A stretch of DNA of 64,000 nucleotides from Triangularia verruculosa. Taxonomy: Eukaryota > Ascomycota > Sordariomycetes > Sordariales > Podosporaceae. Location: contig MU863884.1 of NCBI GenBank assembly GCA_033296885.1, positions 310,001-374,000 on the forward strand, given 5' to 3'. The position numbers and the translations under genes were made by a program. Each line of letters begins with the position of its first letter. The stretch's first letter is position 1. Under the pieces are notes generated by a model. It was not told the DNA's origin. It did no database searches and worked only from the letters and a program-made list of their open reading frames with translations. Positions 20,714 through 30,947 of this stretch are shown here, in pieces.

Positions 20714-22843
20714 TCACGGGTCGACAACCTCAACAAGCTCGCTCTTCCGGTTATCACCATTGTCCACCAGCGTCGGCACCGCCAACTTGGCCGTCCTCTT
20801 CGCAATCTCGACTTGTACCCCGCTTCCCACTCCCACTGTTGCGCTTCGCCCTCTAATCGCCACTGACTTCGCCGAACTCGACATTGTCGCGCCCTGTCCT
20901 AGAGGTCGTAGCATGCTTCGCTGTTGTCGGGATATGCTGATCTGTCTCGCGATGGATATCTCCACTGCTGCTTTCAGCGCGACGTCGGCTTCCTCCACTG
21001 GCGGCACTTTTGGTTTCTGGTCTAGTGATCTCAAAGTGTCGAGTGATGGCCGGGTTGTTACCGAAGACGCAACGCTCTGTTTTGACGACGGTGAGGAGGT
21101 GGTGGACGAGGGTGGCGAGATCATCTGCCACTGGGGCTCTCGGGCCGCCACGGCTGGGCGGAGCGGCACAATCGTTGCTTTCGCTGATAGGGGCTCGTAG
21201 TCTTCGTCGGCGAGGGAGGAGGTAGTGACAAAGGAAGCCGGGGAGTCGAGGATGAGGGCCGAGTTGTTGGGGCCAAAGTAGAATCCTTTGGATCCTGATG
21301 CCATTGTGGTCGTTGGAGGCTTCATGGGCTGGCTCCGTTGGGCCTGCTCAGCTGTTTGTTGCTGCTCGCGAAGTTTCTCCACCTGGGCTGCGCGGTTGAG
21401 TTCGTCCATTGCTCGTGGCGAGACGATCTTGACCGTCTTGCGTTCCTTCTTGATGGCCTCTGGGGAGCCTTCTTGGCTTTTAGCAAAGTTGGCTCTCGCC
21501 GGTGATGGCAGGAGGGCAGGCGAGGTATTCGATCGCATGAGCCTCGGCGGCGGAGGAGCAAGCGAGGTTGTCGACGACATGGCGTGCGGGAACAGCATGA
21601 ACCCTGGTGATTTCATCGGTTGCGGAGACGTGGCACGACGAGGCCGTATCCTTTCTTCCTCCTCCTGGTTGTTGATCGTCTTCAGCTTCTCAAGCGTCGC
21701 TTGCCGTCTCTCCAATAGTGAGGACTTGGATTGTGGTGATGTGGTGCCGTTGGGATTTAAGACGTTGCTAAACATGATGCTGTAGCGCTCTAGCCTGACA
21801 TCTGGGATCTCCAGGTCCAATAACAACATGGGTACTTTTGGCGGCGTGCTAACCGATAACGGCTGTAGGCCGTCCAACTGCTCTTCGGTCCTCCTCGAAT
21901 CTTGCTGTGATGACGTCTCCAACGTGTTTGACCTAATCACAATAGGCTTGTGCTTCGGGGCCTTCTTGCCGCTGACTGTTTTGCTTCTTGTCGGAGCGTT
22001 GTCCTCGGCGGGACCGGTGACCGTGATTGAGACGGTGCTCTGGCTCGCTTCTGTAGTCTCCATCGTCTTTGCTGGCTCGGAATTCTTCCTCCCAAAGAAC
22101 CCAAATAACCTCCTCTTTTGGGTCTTCGTCCTCTGGACAGCAGGCTCTGAAATCTTCTGTACTGGCGGTGGTGATGGCGATCTTTGTACATTTGTCTCAA
22201 CCTGTGCCTGGTAACCTACGGTCTGGCTGGACCCGTTCCAGCTTCCTGCATATGGGCTGACGACCTGTGATGGACTACCCAAGGCCATACCAATGGGGAT
22301 CTCCCCTGATTGAACCGACTCTGGGGTCATGACTCGAGAGAGAACTGAGAGGTTGGGTGCCGATGAAAGGGCGCTCATTTTTCCTGGGCTAGATTCGGGT
22401 GTGAAAGGTCCAGATCCCTTAACGCCGATGATATATGGCTGAAGACCCTTTCCCCTGGAACCCATGTTCAAAGCCAGGTCGTCCTTGGACTGTCGTTTGT
22501 TGAAATTCGGTCTTGTACCAGCAGCCGATTTGCTCAAGGGTCCTGAAGAGGTGCTTGGCCTCGCTGGCATGGCAGGCGAGACTTTGTTGGAAGCGTTTTT
22601 AGGTCGGGGAGGCAGAGGAAGAGGACGGTCCAGATAGGGGTTCCGCCCTCCGGGAAACGCGACGGGGGGAATGTCTGCATTTTGAACAACTGGACGCCTG
22701 GTCTGTCTGGAGCTGGTGCTTGTGGTATCGCGCGGATCTGATACAGATCCTGGTCCTGGGTCTGCTGTGGAGGGGGCCGTCGGACCGTGCGTTTCTCGAC
22801 CTTGGGCTGCTGAGGTGGCATGGCGCCTAACCGCTTTCAACAT
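20714..22843 (-). CDS. disordered fungal protein with an LERYSIMF motif
   Basis: Intronless, 709 aa, function unknown. Nearly the whole protein is Ser/Pro/Thr-rich and predicted disordered by eye. It has proline clusters (RPLPLPPRPK) that could bind SH3 domains. A short basic aromatic patch (KRRLFGFFGRKN) lies in the middle. A segment near the centre is less disordered: VPMLLLDLEIPDVRLERYSIMFSNVL. Similar LERYSVMF-type motifs occur in several uncharacterised fungal proteins. No catalytic domain, signal peptide or membrane segment is visible. The start at 22843 follows a leader without other in-frame ATG. Confidence 0.75.
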   Translation of the reverse strand: MLKAVRRHATSAAQGRETHGPTAPSTADPGPGSVSDPRDTTSTSSRQTRRPVVQNADIPPVAFPGGRNPYLDRPLPLPPRPKNASNKVSPAMPARPSTSSGPLSKSAAGTRPNFNKRQSKDDLALNMGSRGKGLQPYIIGVKGSGPFTPESSPGKMSALSSAPNLSVLSRVMTPESVQSGEIPIGMALGSPSQVVSPYAGSWNGSSQTVGYQAQVETNVQRSPSPPPVQKISEPAVQRTKTQKRRLFGFFGRKNSEPAKTMETTEASQSTVSITVTGPAEDNAPTRSKTVSGKKAPKHKPIVIRSNTLETSSQQDSRRTEEQLDGLQPLSVSTPPKVPMLLLDLEIPDVRLERYSIMFSNVLNPNGTTSPQSKSSLLERRQATLEKLKTINNQEEEERIRPRRATSPQPMKSPGFMLFPHAMSSTTSLAPPPPRLMRSNTSPALLPSPARANFAKSQEGSPEAIKKERKTVKIVSPRAMDELNRAAQVEKLREQQQTAEQAQRSQPMKPPTTTMASGSKGFYFGPNNSALILDSPASFVTTSSLADEDYEPLSAKATIVPLRPAVAAREPQWQMISPPSSTTSSPSSKQSVASSVTTRPSLDTLRSLDQKPKVPPVEEADVALKAAVEISIARQISISRQQRSMLRPLGQGATMSSSAKSVAIRGRSATVGVGSGVQVEIAKRTAKLAVPTLVDNGDNRKSELVEVVDP

Positions 22844-25137
22844 GGCGGCCGTTTAACCAAGAACCACTGCAACCACTCGGGACCCTGCAGGTCACTTTTC
22901 GCTGCAGAAGTCCCGGAGCTGTTCCCTGTCGGCTGGCAGAGTTTCGAAAATATCGTCTAATTCACGGAGGTCCCACTGGACGAATCGAGAAGGCAGATGA
23001 CCCTTTGTTGTCGTTCTCATAAAAGGCCAGCAGCCAAACAAAAGGCAGAGGCTCAGGAAGAGTCCTGAGTGGAAGACAGACGGGAGATTGTCACCTACAT
23101 ATCTTCAGCCACTCATCTTTACAGGCCGTCCCAAGCAGCCATCCAGCCGCCCGTGTTTTGTGAAGCCTTGTTGAGCCTCGTGTCTGACACTCGACATATT
23201 GAGGCTGAAGTCGTGTCAACTTCTGACCGCGCTGGCAGCCAGAGAAGGACGGCGGTTATTCTGGCTGAGGTTGATCGCCCACAGGGGCAGGTGGACACAA
23301 GGACACACCGATACCCCTGGGTGCCCGTTGGAGGGTTGATGTCCCGCGAAGGGCAGCACATCGTTATGCACCCCGGCATTCGAACGAACCCGACCCATGC
23401 TGCGGGAGGACATCCTTGCCAGGCCCCGCATCAGAACCGTGTCTCAGAACCTCACCATCCCCTTCTCCCCTCCTTTCATATGCTGGCCTCCCCAGTCCTC
23501 GTGCCATTCGACATCTTGTCGTTGAGATGTCGTTACACTGCCGAATGCAGGCGCGGAGCGATGGCCCGCCGACTCGTCCACACAACTTCGGCGGGTCGCC
23601 AGACGGCCTGATACTATACAGGCTCAATGTTGTGGAATACCTTGGTCATTTCCTGGTACAAGCCATCTCCAGGCGTCCGCTATCTTCAAGGCACATCATG
23701 CCGATCCCGATTGTGAGACAGCCCCTCTTTTGTTAGTTGGTGGATGGGAATCCTGCATGCGGCATCTTCAGTTGGACATGTTTAAGAGAAATGATTCAAC
23801 TCCTTCAGGGGGCACCAACGCTAACCCTCACTGCGGAGCCGGCCGTTTCTTCAAGAAGTGGTGCCAAGTGTGAAATGTTTTGGTGGAATTGGAATAATTT
23901 GCTATTCAAGCCGAGCTGGCGTCGTTGTCAATATCAGCGCCTCTTAAGTATGCTTAAGACTTATAGTGGCCTCAGTAAACATGCGAAACAGGCAAGTAGT
24001 AGCTTGACCACGGAAAGAGAAACCGTCTCGCCCGAAAACGATTCTGTTCTCGTGGGCCGTTCATGGAGGCACGCTGTATCATCAAACAGGCCAACTCGCT
24101 CATGCTTCGACAACAGCCCAGCTGTCAGCGGCCAGATGCTCGTTGTCGTCTCGTCTGAAGTTGAAGTTGTCAAGTGCCAAGTATTGCCGAGACTTTGTTT
24201 CGCAAGTGACAAACAGGGTTAGCCCGCAAAGCTACGTCTCAGAGGTGCTGAAGTCTCCGCCAACCTCGGACGGACGATGTCTTAAGGATGAGAATGAGAT
24301 GATTGCTGACGACTCGAGTCAAGTTGAGGAGAGAAAAGCAAAGATTACCCGCCTGGACGGGTAAAGCAGTTTGGATCTCGGGCTTCTAGAACATTGTTTG
24401 AGCACCGCCGGCTTGCCATGAATGATTTCCGTGATCTCCCTCTGACCGTCTCGGATTTGTACCAGCAGCACACAACACGTCTCGGCTCTCTTGCTTCACC
24501 GCGTTGGCTCAAGAAGGATGTGGCGGATCCAACATGACCAGAGAACAACTCCAACCGGTCTCCAATTTTCGTCTGGGTCATCATCCTTTTGGCAAAGTGA
24601 TCATCCACAGACGGCTGTTTTCATGCTCAGTTGAGCATGCGAGTCCAGAAGGGGGTCATTGGTGGCTTTCCCATCAAAATGACAAAGAAAAAAAGCTTCT
24701 CGGATGCTCCCGTCGAGTGTTGGGCAATTGCCGAGCCCGCCAGCACACACGAGGCTCCATTCACAAGGTCGAACTCCAGCAGCTGGCGACTGGCCCAACA
24801 CTGGCGGTCAAGGCTTACCTAATACAAACCCGACCGCGCCCTGCCTCTTCAGCCCCTCTTCCCTCCCAACTGAGTGGCTGCTGCCCCTCCCCTCAACTCT
24901 CCCGTGCCCGTCTTCAGCAAAACGGCTGTCCGCTGGCGGGGTAAAAGTAGAAAGAGTGAAAGCTCCAGAAACCGATCGTCAACCTATTAACTTACCCATC
25001 AACTCCTTTTTCGCGCCGCCCCGCGACAAAACCCGCAAACAATCAACAAACCCGACAAACACACACTTCGCCCTCTCCCTAATCCCTCTTCTTTTTTTTG
25101 ACTCTTTCTTTCTCACACACACAAATCACAGCCCATC
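22844..25137. other. intergenic, about 2.3 kb
   Basis: Divergent region between the disordered protein and profilin. Open frames of 60-180 codons occur on both strands but lack family motifs and overlap each other. The last 200 bases before profilin are C/T-rich, as in strongly expressed fungal genes. Confidence 0.5.
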
Positions 25138-25933
25138 ATGTCCTGGCAAGGTACGTTCACGCATCTCTCCCGGCAAGCAAAGCTTGGGAACCCCACCTTG
25201 GGATATTCAGGAGAGCTAACCTTACCACCACCACCACCAACAGCTTACGTTGACTCGAGGTACGAACAAAAAGAAATCCCCAACCAGCCTATACACATCC
25301 GATTTACACATGGAATACCCCTCCCTATCATACCAAATCATCTAACATCCCCCGTCCCACCAGCCTCGTCGGCTCCGGCCACATCGACAAAGCCGCCATC
25401 TTCAGCGCCGCCGGCGACAGCACTTGGGCCGCGACCCCCGGTTTCACCGTACGTTCTTCGTTCCTCTTCAACATCAACAACCATCCTCCCCCCCCCCCCC
25501 CTTCCCCTTTCCCACTACTCACCGCTCACTTTATACACCGCCTATCCCCCCTGTTGTCACTATCCCCCCTATCCCCCCGTTCCCCCCACTATAGCCACAC
25601 CGTCGTCCCACTCTACCCTCAACTAACCACCCCCTTTAGGTCGCCCCCTCAGAAATAACCGCCATCATCTCCATCCTCAACGAATCCGACAAGTCCAACG
25701 GCCCCGCCGCGACCAAGGCCTTCGCAGAGGGCATCCACGTCGCCGGGGAGCGCTACGTCGCCACCCGCAACGAGGACCGCCACGTCTACGGCCGCCAGGG
25801 CCGCACCGGCATCTGCATCGTAAAGACCAAGCAGGCCATCCTCATCGGCCACTACGGCGAAAACGTCCAGGCCGGCAACGCCACCCAGACGGTCGAGGCC
25901 TTGGCCGATTACCTCGTTGGTCTTGGTTATTAA
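25138..25933 (+). CDS. pfy1: profilin
   Basis: Small actin-monomer and poly-proline binding protein controlling actin assembly in the cytosol. Four exons: 25138-25150, 25244-25259, 25364-25448 and 25640-25933, 135 aa. All three introns have CTAAC branch sites and YAG acceptors, and the phases (1, 2, 0) fit. The N terminus MSWQAYVDSSLVGSGHIDKA and the C-terminal helix with GHYGENVQAGNATQTVEAL are diagnostic. The second exon is only 16 nt. The region uses almost only C-ending codons, as expected for a highly expressed gene. Confidence 0.95.
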
Positions 25934-26763
25934 TTCCATATAAAAAAAAAAGCCGGTGCCCGGGAAGGAAAAGAGGAGGAGGATAGAAATGATTTGATTG
26001 TTTGTTTGTATGATGGTGGGATTTGTTTCGAGACGGAGAGTGAGAGATGGGGGGGGAGGTTGTTGTTGTTGTTGTTGTTGTCAATTGAATTAAAGGAAAT
26101 AAGAAGGCGGGAGCAAGGAGAAAGGAAGAGGAGATGAGAGAGAGGGAATTCTTAATCTCCAAATGATACACTCTGACTGGGTTGAAAGTCGAGAGTTTGT
26201 TGCTGTTCTCTGTTGTCCCGTTGTCGTGTCAGTGTGGCTGTGGCTGTAGCTGTAGCTGTCTCTGTGGTGGTCATCTTTGTAACCTACATACCTACCTAGC
26301 TAGGTTTGTTCCCCTTTTCATGACTAAGAAGCTCCGAATACAGGATATCTCACGCTTCCCCTACTCATCACTTTTCACAGCAGTCAATCACAACCAGTTT
26401 CTTGTAAAGAAAACCAGAAAACCCAGCCTGAGCCTCCTTATATTCTCATCTATTCCCTGTTCCCCCCTAAAAACCATGTCATACTCCGTACAATCGTACT
26501 CATACAACAACAAAAAACCTCTCCTCCTTCATTATCTATATAACAAGGGGGTATTTTTCTTTCTTGTCCAACGCCTTTTCCACCACCATTAATATCATCG
26601 CTTATCCCTCCCCCTTTTTAAACATTGATAGTACAGACCAATAAAACCTGTCCAATCTTCGCTTCCATGCTCCCATGTGTCGTATGTTATAGTCGTTGTC
26701 ATCGCTGTCATATCCCCCCCTTCACTTTTCACAAAACCTCCCCCATCCCCATATTACAAAAAT
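25934..26763. other. convergent 3' region
   Basis: Contains a short GTT repeat near 26057-26080, a CTGTGG/CTGTAG tract near 26231-26266 and the motif TACCTACCTAGCTAGGT at 26289-26305. Plus-strand open frames further right arise from pyrimidine-rich sequence and are not supported. Confidence 0.5.
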
Positions 26764-27339
26764 CTACTCTTGGTTCAACTCTGCTCCCATCCTCACAAAA
26801 CGATGTCCACGCTCAGCCCAACCCCGAAGCTTGCTGGTATTAATCATCCAGCCTGCAGCCGCAAGTTCCTGTTGTTGTGCCAGTTTCTTCTCTTCAGCTT
26901 CAAGCTTCTTCTTTTCTCCTTTCCATTCCAACTCCCTCTCCTTCAACAACTTTGCCCTGTCTTCGCGTCTCTCAAACGCCCTCTCTTTTTCCGAATTCTC
27001 CGCAATCACCTTCGCCTCTTTCACCCCCAATTCCCTGTCCTTTCTCTCCTTCTCTTTTTCCACGTTCTCCGCAATCACCTTCGCCATTTGTGCCCTCAGT
27101 TTCCTCTCCTTTCTCTCCCTCTCTTTTTCCCAATTCTCCGCAATCACCTTCGCCCCTTGTACCCCCAATTCCCTGTCCTTTCTCTCCCGCGCTTCGACTA
27201 ACTTGCTCCTCCTGACTTGCATCTTCCTCCACTTCCTCCCCACATCCCCTACATCGAGTGGCGTCTTCACCTCCTTCAACACCTTGACATGCGCCTCCCC
27301 CCTTTTCGTATTCCTCAGCATATCCACAAATTCCGTAAC
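26764..27339 (-). other. open coiled-coil frame directly after the Got1 stop
   Basis: The Got1 reading frame stays open for 191 codons after its TAG (27342-27340). The translation is a charged coiled coil (Glu, Lys, Arg) with three 23-residue repeats around AKVIAEN-EKE at 27001-27200. The sequence is purine-rich on this strand, which makes long open frames likely by chance, and the opposite strand is open too. The frame has no ATG at its start; the first in-frame ATG is six codons after the Got1 stop. It could be a readthrough extension, an alternative last exon (TTTAG at the stop is a usable acceptor) or 3' UTR. Confidence 0.3.
27001..27205. repeat. three tandem 69-bp repeats
   Basis: The block CGCAATCACCTTCGCC recurs at 27001, 27070 and 27139, an exact 69-base period. 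The copies differ at scattered bases. On the minus strand each unit encodes 23 residues in one frame. Confidence 0.8.
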
Positions 27340-27876
27340 CTAAACAGGCAACTCGGCATTCCTCCTCGCTCCTAGACCAGTCCTGTCAACCAGCATCCCT
27401 ATATATGGTCCCACCACAGGAATATTCCTCGCAAATCCCAAGATCGTGCCCAGGAAATCTCCAAACAAGACCAAGATGCCATACAACTCAATGAGGAAAC
27501 CAATCAATGGCCACCGGAGGAAGATGAGCGCCAGACCAGCAAAGAAAGCGAGAGTCCCTTGGATCTTTTGGCGGCGAGCAAAGAAGACGGCGGTTTTGGC
27601 GGGACCGATGATGATTGTTAGGCCGATGAGAAAGAGAATCTGTGTTATACAGGGTTAGCCAAGGTAGAGTAGGTGAGTGGAGGAAAGAGGAGCTTACATT
27701 GCCCATGGCCAACATTGCTCTGTCGAAGAAGAGGAGCACACCGCCTATGAGGAAGAACCCTCCGCCTGAACAGAAGGCTACGCCAACTTCTATGGAAGTT
27801 ATCAGCAGGCTGTAAGGTAAGGGGGCCGTGGAGATGGAGAGGACAACATACTCTGGGTGTCTGATAGCCACATCAT
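27340..27876 (-). CDS. got1: Got1 family vesicle-transport membrane protein
   Basis: Four-helix membrane protein of Golgi/ER vesicles that supports ER-Golgi traffic. Exons 27876-27852, 27789-27698 and 27639-27340. Donors are GTATGT and GTAAGC, and phases 1 and 0 fit. The product is 138 aa (139 with the doubled ATG at the start), which matches the family length exactly. Membrane stretches are VGVAFCSGGGFFLIGGVLLFF, ILFLIGLTIIIGP, LAFFAGLALIFLRWPLIGF and ILVLFGDFLGTILGF. The conserved end NIPVVGPYIGMLVDR is present. The start may be either ATG of ATGATGTGG. An open frame follows the TAG stop, described separately. Confidence 0.94.
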
Positions 27877-29060
27877 GTCTTCGGCTTTGGTTTTCTTTCC
27901 CCGTCTAATTATGTTGCCTCCTGAGAAAGAGACCCGCGCACCGGGTAAAGAGGTTACAAAACCACCTCCAAAAGCCCTCGAGGCCTCGCTACAACCGCAA
28001 GATTTTATTTCCAAGCCAGTCTCCCCTGTTTCCTCCCTGCCGATCTGCTCGACGCTGGGCGTCCCGATCACGGCGGCGCGGATTAAAGAAGTCCACAAAC
28101 ACTGCGGGACGACGTCGGTTCTGAAATTCCCCAGGCGGTATCGTGGCGGAATCTAATGAACTCGAGGGAAATAAAGGATTAAGAGACGGTCGATTCGTCT
28201 TCCTTTTTAGGCTGTTGAATGGGCTGCCTCGTCGAGTCAGGGAAAGTAAAAGCTGTTGCCTGGCGTCGAAAAAGAATACGTGGTGGGTAGAAAGTTGCCA
28301 GAGTTCAAAGACACGACGACACGAAAGCAAGTTGGATGGATATGGGCATCAGCTGCAGAAGCGCAACAGCAGGGGCGATGACCGCCAAGAGGACATTTCT
28401 TCAGGGGTTCACAGCGGAAAGGGGGCCCAAGCTTTTTCTGGTTCGCGGCAGGCAGGGGTGGGATGGAAAGCCAGTCATTGGCGGACACACAGGACTCCAC
28501 TTCTTGGGGGCTCTTCTCTTTTCTTGAAATTTTGGAGAAAGTCAAAATCGTTCCTTCTGCATCGAAGCAACTTCTGATGAGTGGGAAGGACTGCCACCGA
28601 GTTTGGGACTCAAGACCAGAGGAAGGAGCTCATCTATTTGGTAAAGGGGATTGAGGCATGGCTGGAGCGGTAGGTATATCTCTTTCACTCTTCTCCTTCC
28701 CTGCACAATACATGCCGCGACGGCTCCCTTCGCTCGTCGTTGGGAGCACCCCGAGTTTGGTAATCCCGATCCTTACCCGGAGGTCTGTCGATTAATAGGC
28801 AGAGAGCAAATGATCACGATTAAGCCGGGGCGTCGACTTACCTACTCCTGTCGAGAGACAGCGAGTTGCATAGATGGGGCCTGACTTTGTTGGTCGAACA
28901 TTTTATTATTGCTACCTTGTCCATGTAACCCGATTGATTGAACTGCGCTGCCATTGCTGCTGCGCTCTGTCTCTGATCCGTAACGCCGTGCTTCCAAATC
29001 AAACTACCCATTAAAATCACCCAACGTCGTTTCCACATACCTCATCAAAGATGATCTGTT
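27877..29060. other. intergenic, about 1.2 kb
   Basis: Promoter side of Got1 and 3' side of Ies6. Open frames of 60-140 codons on both strands have no recognisable content. Confidence 0.5.
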
Positions 29061-29678
29061 CTATTTGAGCACCGTTTGAGCCCCTCTGGCCTCCAAGAAC
29101 TGCTCCCCTACACCATTGGGCAAAGACCGAATCATGCCAAACACCTCCCGGTTATGGTATCGAAGTCTCGTCTTGGGGTCTAGATATGGCGCTGGCAGGC
29201 CAGTGACGTCGCAGTAGCGCTTCTGTGGGGCTAGACTTGGGGCGCCTTCGATGTTGGTGTATGTTACCGCTGGGGCAGAAGATGTGACGCCATTCCCGTT
29301 GCTATTCCCTTGTTTTGTGTTGTTGCTCAGTGTCTTCTCCAACACTAGCTTCGACAAGCTCCTAGAAGCCTGGGCGAGGTTGGGCTGGAGGCTGCCGCCG
29401 CCGTTGCTGGCTGGGGTAGAGGTGCCGCTGGTAGAAAGGCCGTCGTCGTTTTGTTGTTTTGGTGTCGCGACACCGCTTGCATCTTGAGGGGTGGCCATCG
29501 CAGAAGCTTCTTTTTTCTGAGCGTCACCGAGGATAGTCTTGATGTTCTTGTTGCGGCGCTGATTGGGGCGCCAGTGTGGGTTGCGGAAGGTCTTGTGGAT
29601 CGAGTGCATGTCGAGTTCCTCGATGAGAGCCAAGTGCGCTGCCTGCGCAGCAGCGACTTCGGGGTTTTGGGTTGCCAT
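29061..29678 (-). CDS. ies6: INO80 complex subunit Ies6 (YL1 C-terminal domain)
   Basis: Subunit of the INO80 chromatin remodeller; known to form a module with Arp5 that couples ATP hydrolysis to nucleosome sliding. Intronless, 205 aa. The N-terminal motif HSIHKTFRNPHWRPNQRRNK is typical. The C-terminal YL1_C domain is clear: KRYCDVTGLPAPYLDPKTRLRYHN. The middle is a Ser/Thr/Asn-rich linker. An upstream in-frame ATG at 29753 would add 25 residues including a run of Ile; I chose MATQNPEVAAAQ as the start because it matches the family. The gene is divergent from dad4 with 283 bases between start codons, so the two may share a promoter. Confidence 0.93.
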   Translation of the reverse strand: MATQNPEVAAAQAAHLALIEELDMHSIHKTFRNPHWRPNQRRNKNIKTILGDAQKKEASAMATPQDASGVATPKQQNDDGLSTSGTSTPASNGGGSLQPNLAQASRSLSKLVLEKTLSNNTKQGNSNGNGVTSSAPAVTYTNIEGAPSLAPQKRYCDVTGLPAPYLDPKTRLRYHNREVFGMIRSLPNGVGEQFLEARGAQTVLK

Positions 29679-29961
29679 GATGATGATGATGGTGATAATG
29701 GAGATTCTGGGCAGACAGTAGAAGAATGCTGGCGAGCGGTGGTTACTCTTCAATGGTGTGCTGATTCCTGGGGTGGTCCCGAGAGCTTATTGTATGCTCT
29801 GCCGTGTTTGACCGCTTTCATTATTCGCACTGTTGACGCGCTCCAGGAACCGTGCCCCGCCAAACACTTTGTGGGGGTGGGGCCCGTCTGTATTTGTTTA
29901 TGAACCTTGCAACAGAAGCGTTCAAGTCTGAGTGAGAGGAGAGCTGTGATAAACTATCAAG

Positions 29962-30399
29962 ATGGTATGTCCTGGTCATTTTCTGCTTATTATATGACAG
30001 AAGTCTCAACCCTTCATAGGAAAGCCCACACGAGCATCAGCAGAACTTGCTGCTGTCCCGCATCATCACCAATGTTGTAAGTGACCACGGGAACATGTCG
30101 ACATACCGCCCATCCTGACACAAGTCTAGGAGAAACTGAACGAAGCCATTCTTGTTATGAATAAGACACTTCAGGTAGGCCTACTCTCCAAACAACTCAG
30201 TATGTCGAACTGACCGAGAGATCAGGACATCAACATTCAAAACATGAACATTGAGCTTGTGGCTCAGATGTTCAAAAACTACCAGTCCAATGTCTTATTC
30301 CACCTCGAGGGTAAGCTCTCATAATAAGCCTACAGAGCATGCAAAGCCATCGAGTATTAACAGTGGTTAGCTACGGACAACTTGAAGGATCCAGCGTAA
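29962..30399 (+). CDS. dad4: DASH complex subunit Dad4
   Basis: Outer-kinetochore protein of the DASH/Dam1 ring that links kinetochores to microtubules. Five coding exons: 29962-29964 (the ATG alone), 30020-30076, 30130-30174, 30226-30310 and 30371-30399. The joined product is 72 aa, the same length as yeast Dad4. Diagnostic stretches are LLLSRIITNV, EKLNEAILVMNKTLQ, INIQNMNIELVAQMFKNYQS and the end LEATDNLKDPA. All donors are GTANGT or close (GTATGT, GTAAGT, GTAGGC, GTAAGC), and all phases agree. The gene is too fragmented to appear as one open frame. It sits between ies6 (divergent) and arp5 (same strand). Confidence 0.95.
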
Positions 30400-30947
30400 G
30401 GTAGTCGGGGAAGAAACATGGTGCTTGGAGCTTATGAAGCAAGAGGCCTGCGTCGATGGCGAGGCCGAGTTGTGACATCACATGGAATTTTAGAGTGGCG
30501 TTTGGGAGTATCACATATGTAAACTGGTCTGGATAGTAAAGACATGCATTCATGGATTGTCACACCGGAGCCGTGATATTGCTCATATGGACTGTTGACT
30601 ATCCGTAAACTGTTAGTGGCTGCCGAACGTGTACCGTGCGTCTCTAGGCTCCGACTGTATTGGCACGGTGCGGCGCGCATCCGCGACAGCTCCTGACAGC
30701 TCCCGCCAGCGGCACTGGAGCTCGAGGCGGATGGCGTCGTGGCGCACCGGACTTCCACCTCCCATCTGCTGTCGCCCAAGTCAAGAATATTTTATTTCTT
30801 TAGCGACCACTCTTTGAATCACGTTATCGTTCAGCCAGATTAATACCAACATCATCCCATCAGAAACTCATCAATACTCCCATCAGCACCATCACCTTGA
30901 ACTCTACATCGTGTGCCTTCGTCTACTTGCCATCTGCACTCGCAGCG
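30400..30947. other. intergenic, 548 bases
   Basis: 3' side of dad4 and promoter of arp5. Nothing else seen. Confidence 0.5.

Noticed and set aside
23069..24222. Several 100-180-codon open frames upstream of profilin
   Set aside because: They overlap on both strands, have no recognisable domains, and no splice model joins them into a known family.
26677..27343. Three long overlapping plus-strand open frames
   Set aside because: The plus strand here is pyrimidine-rich, which removes stop codons in all frames; the translations are Ser/Leu/Phe/Pro low complexity and overlap Got1 and the repeat tract.
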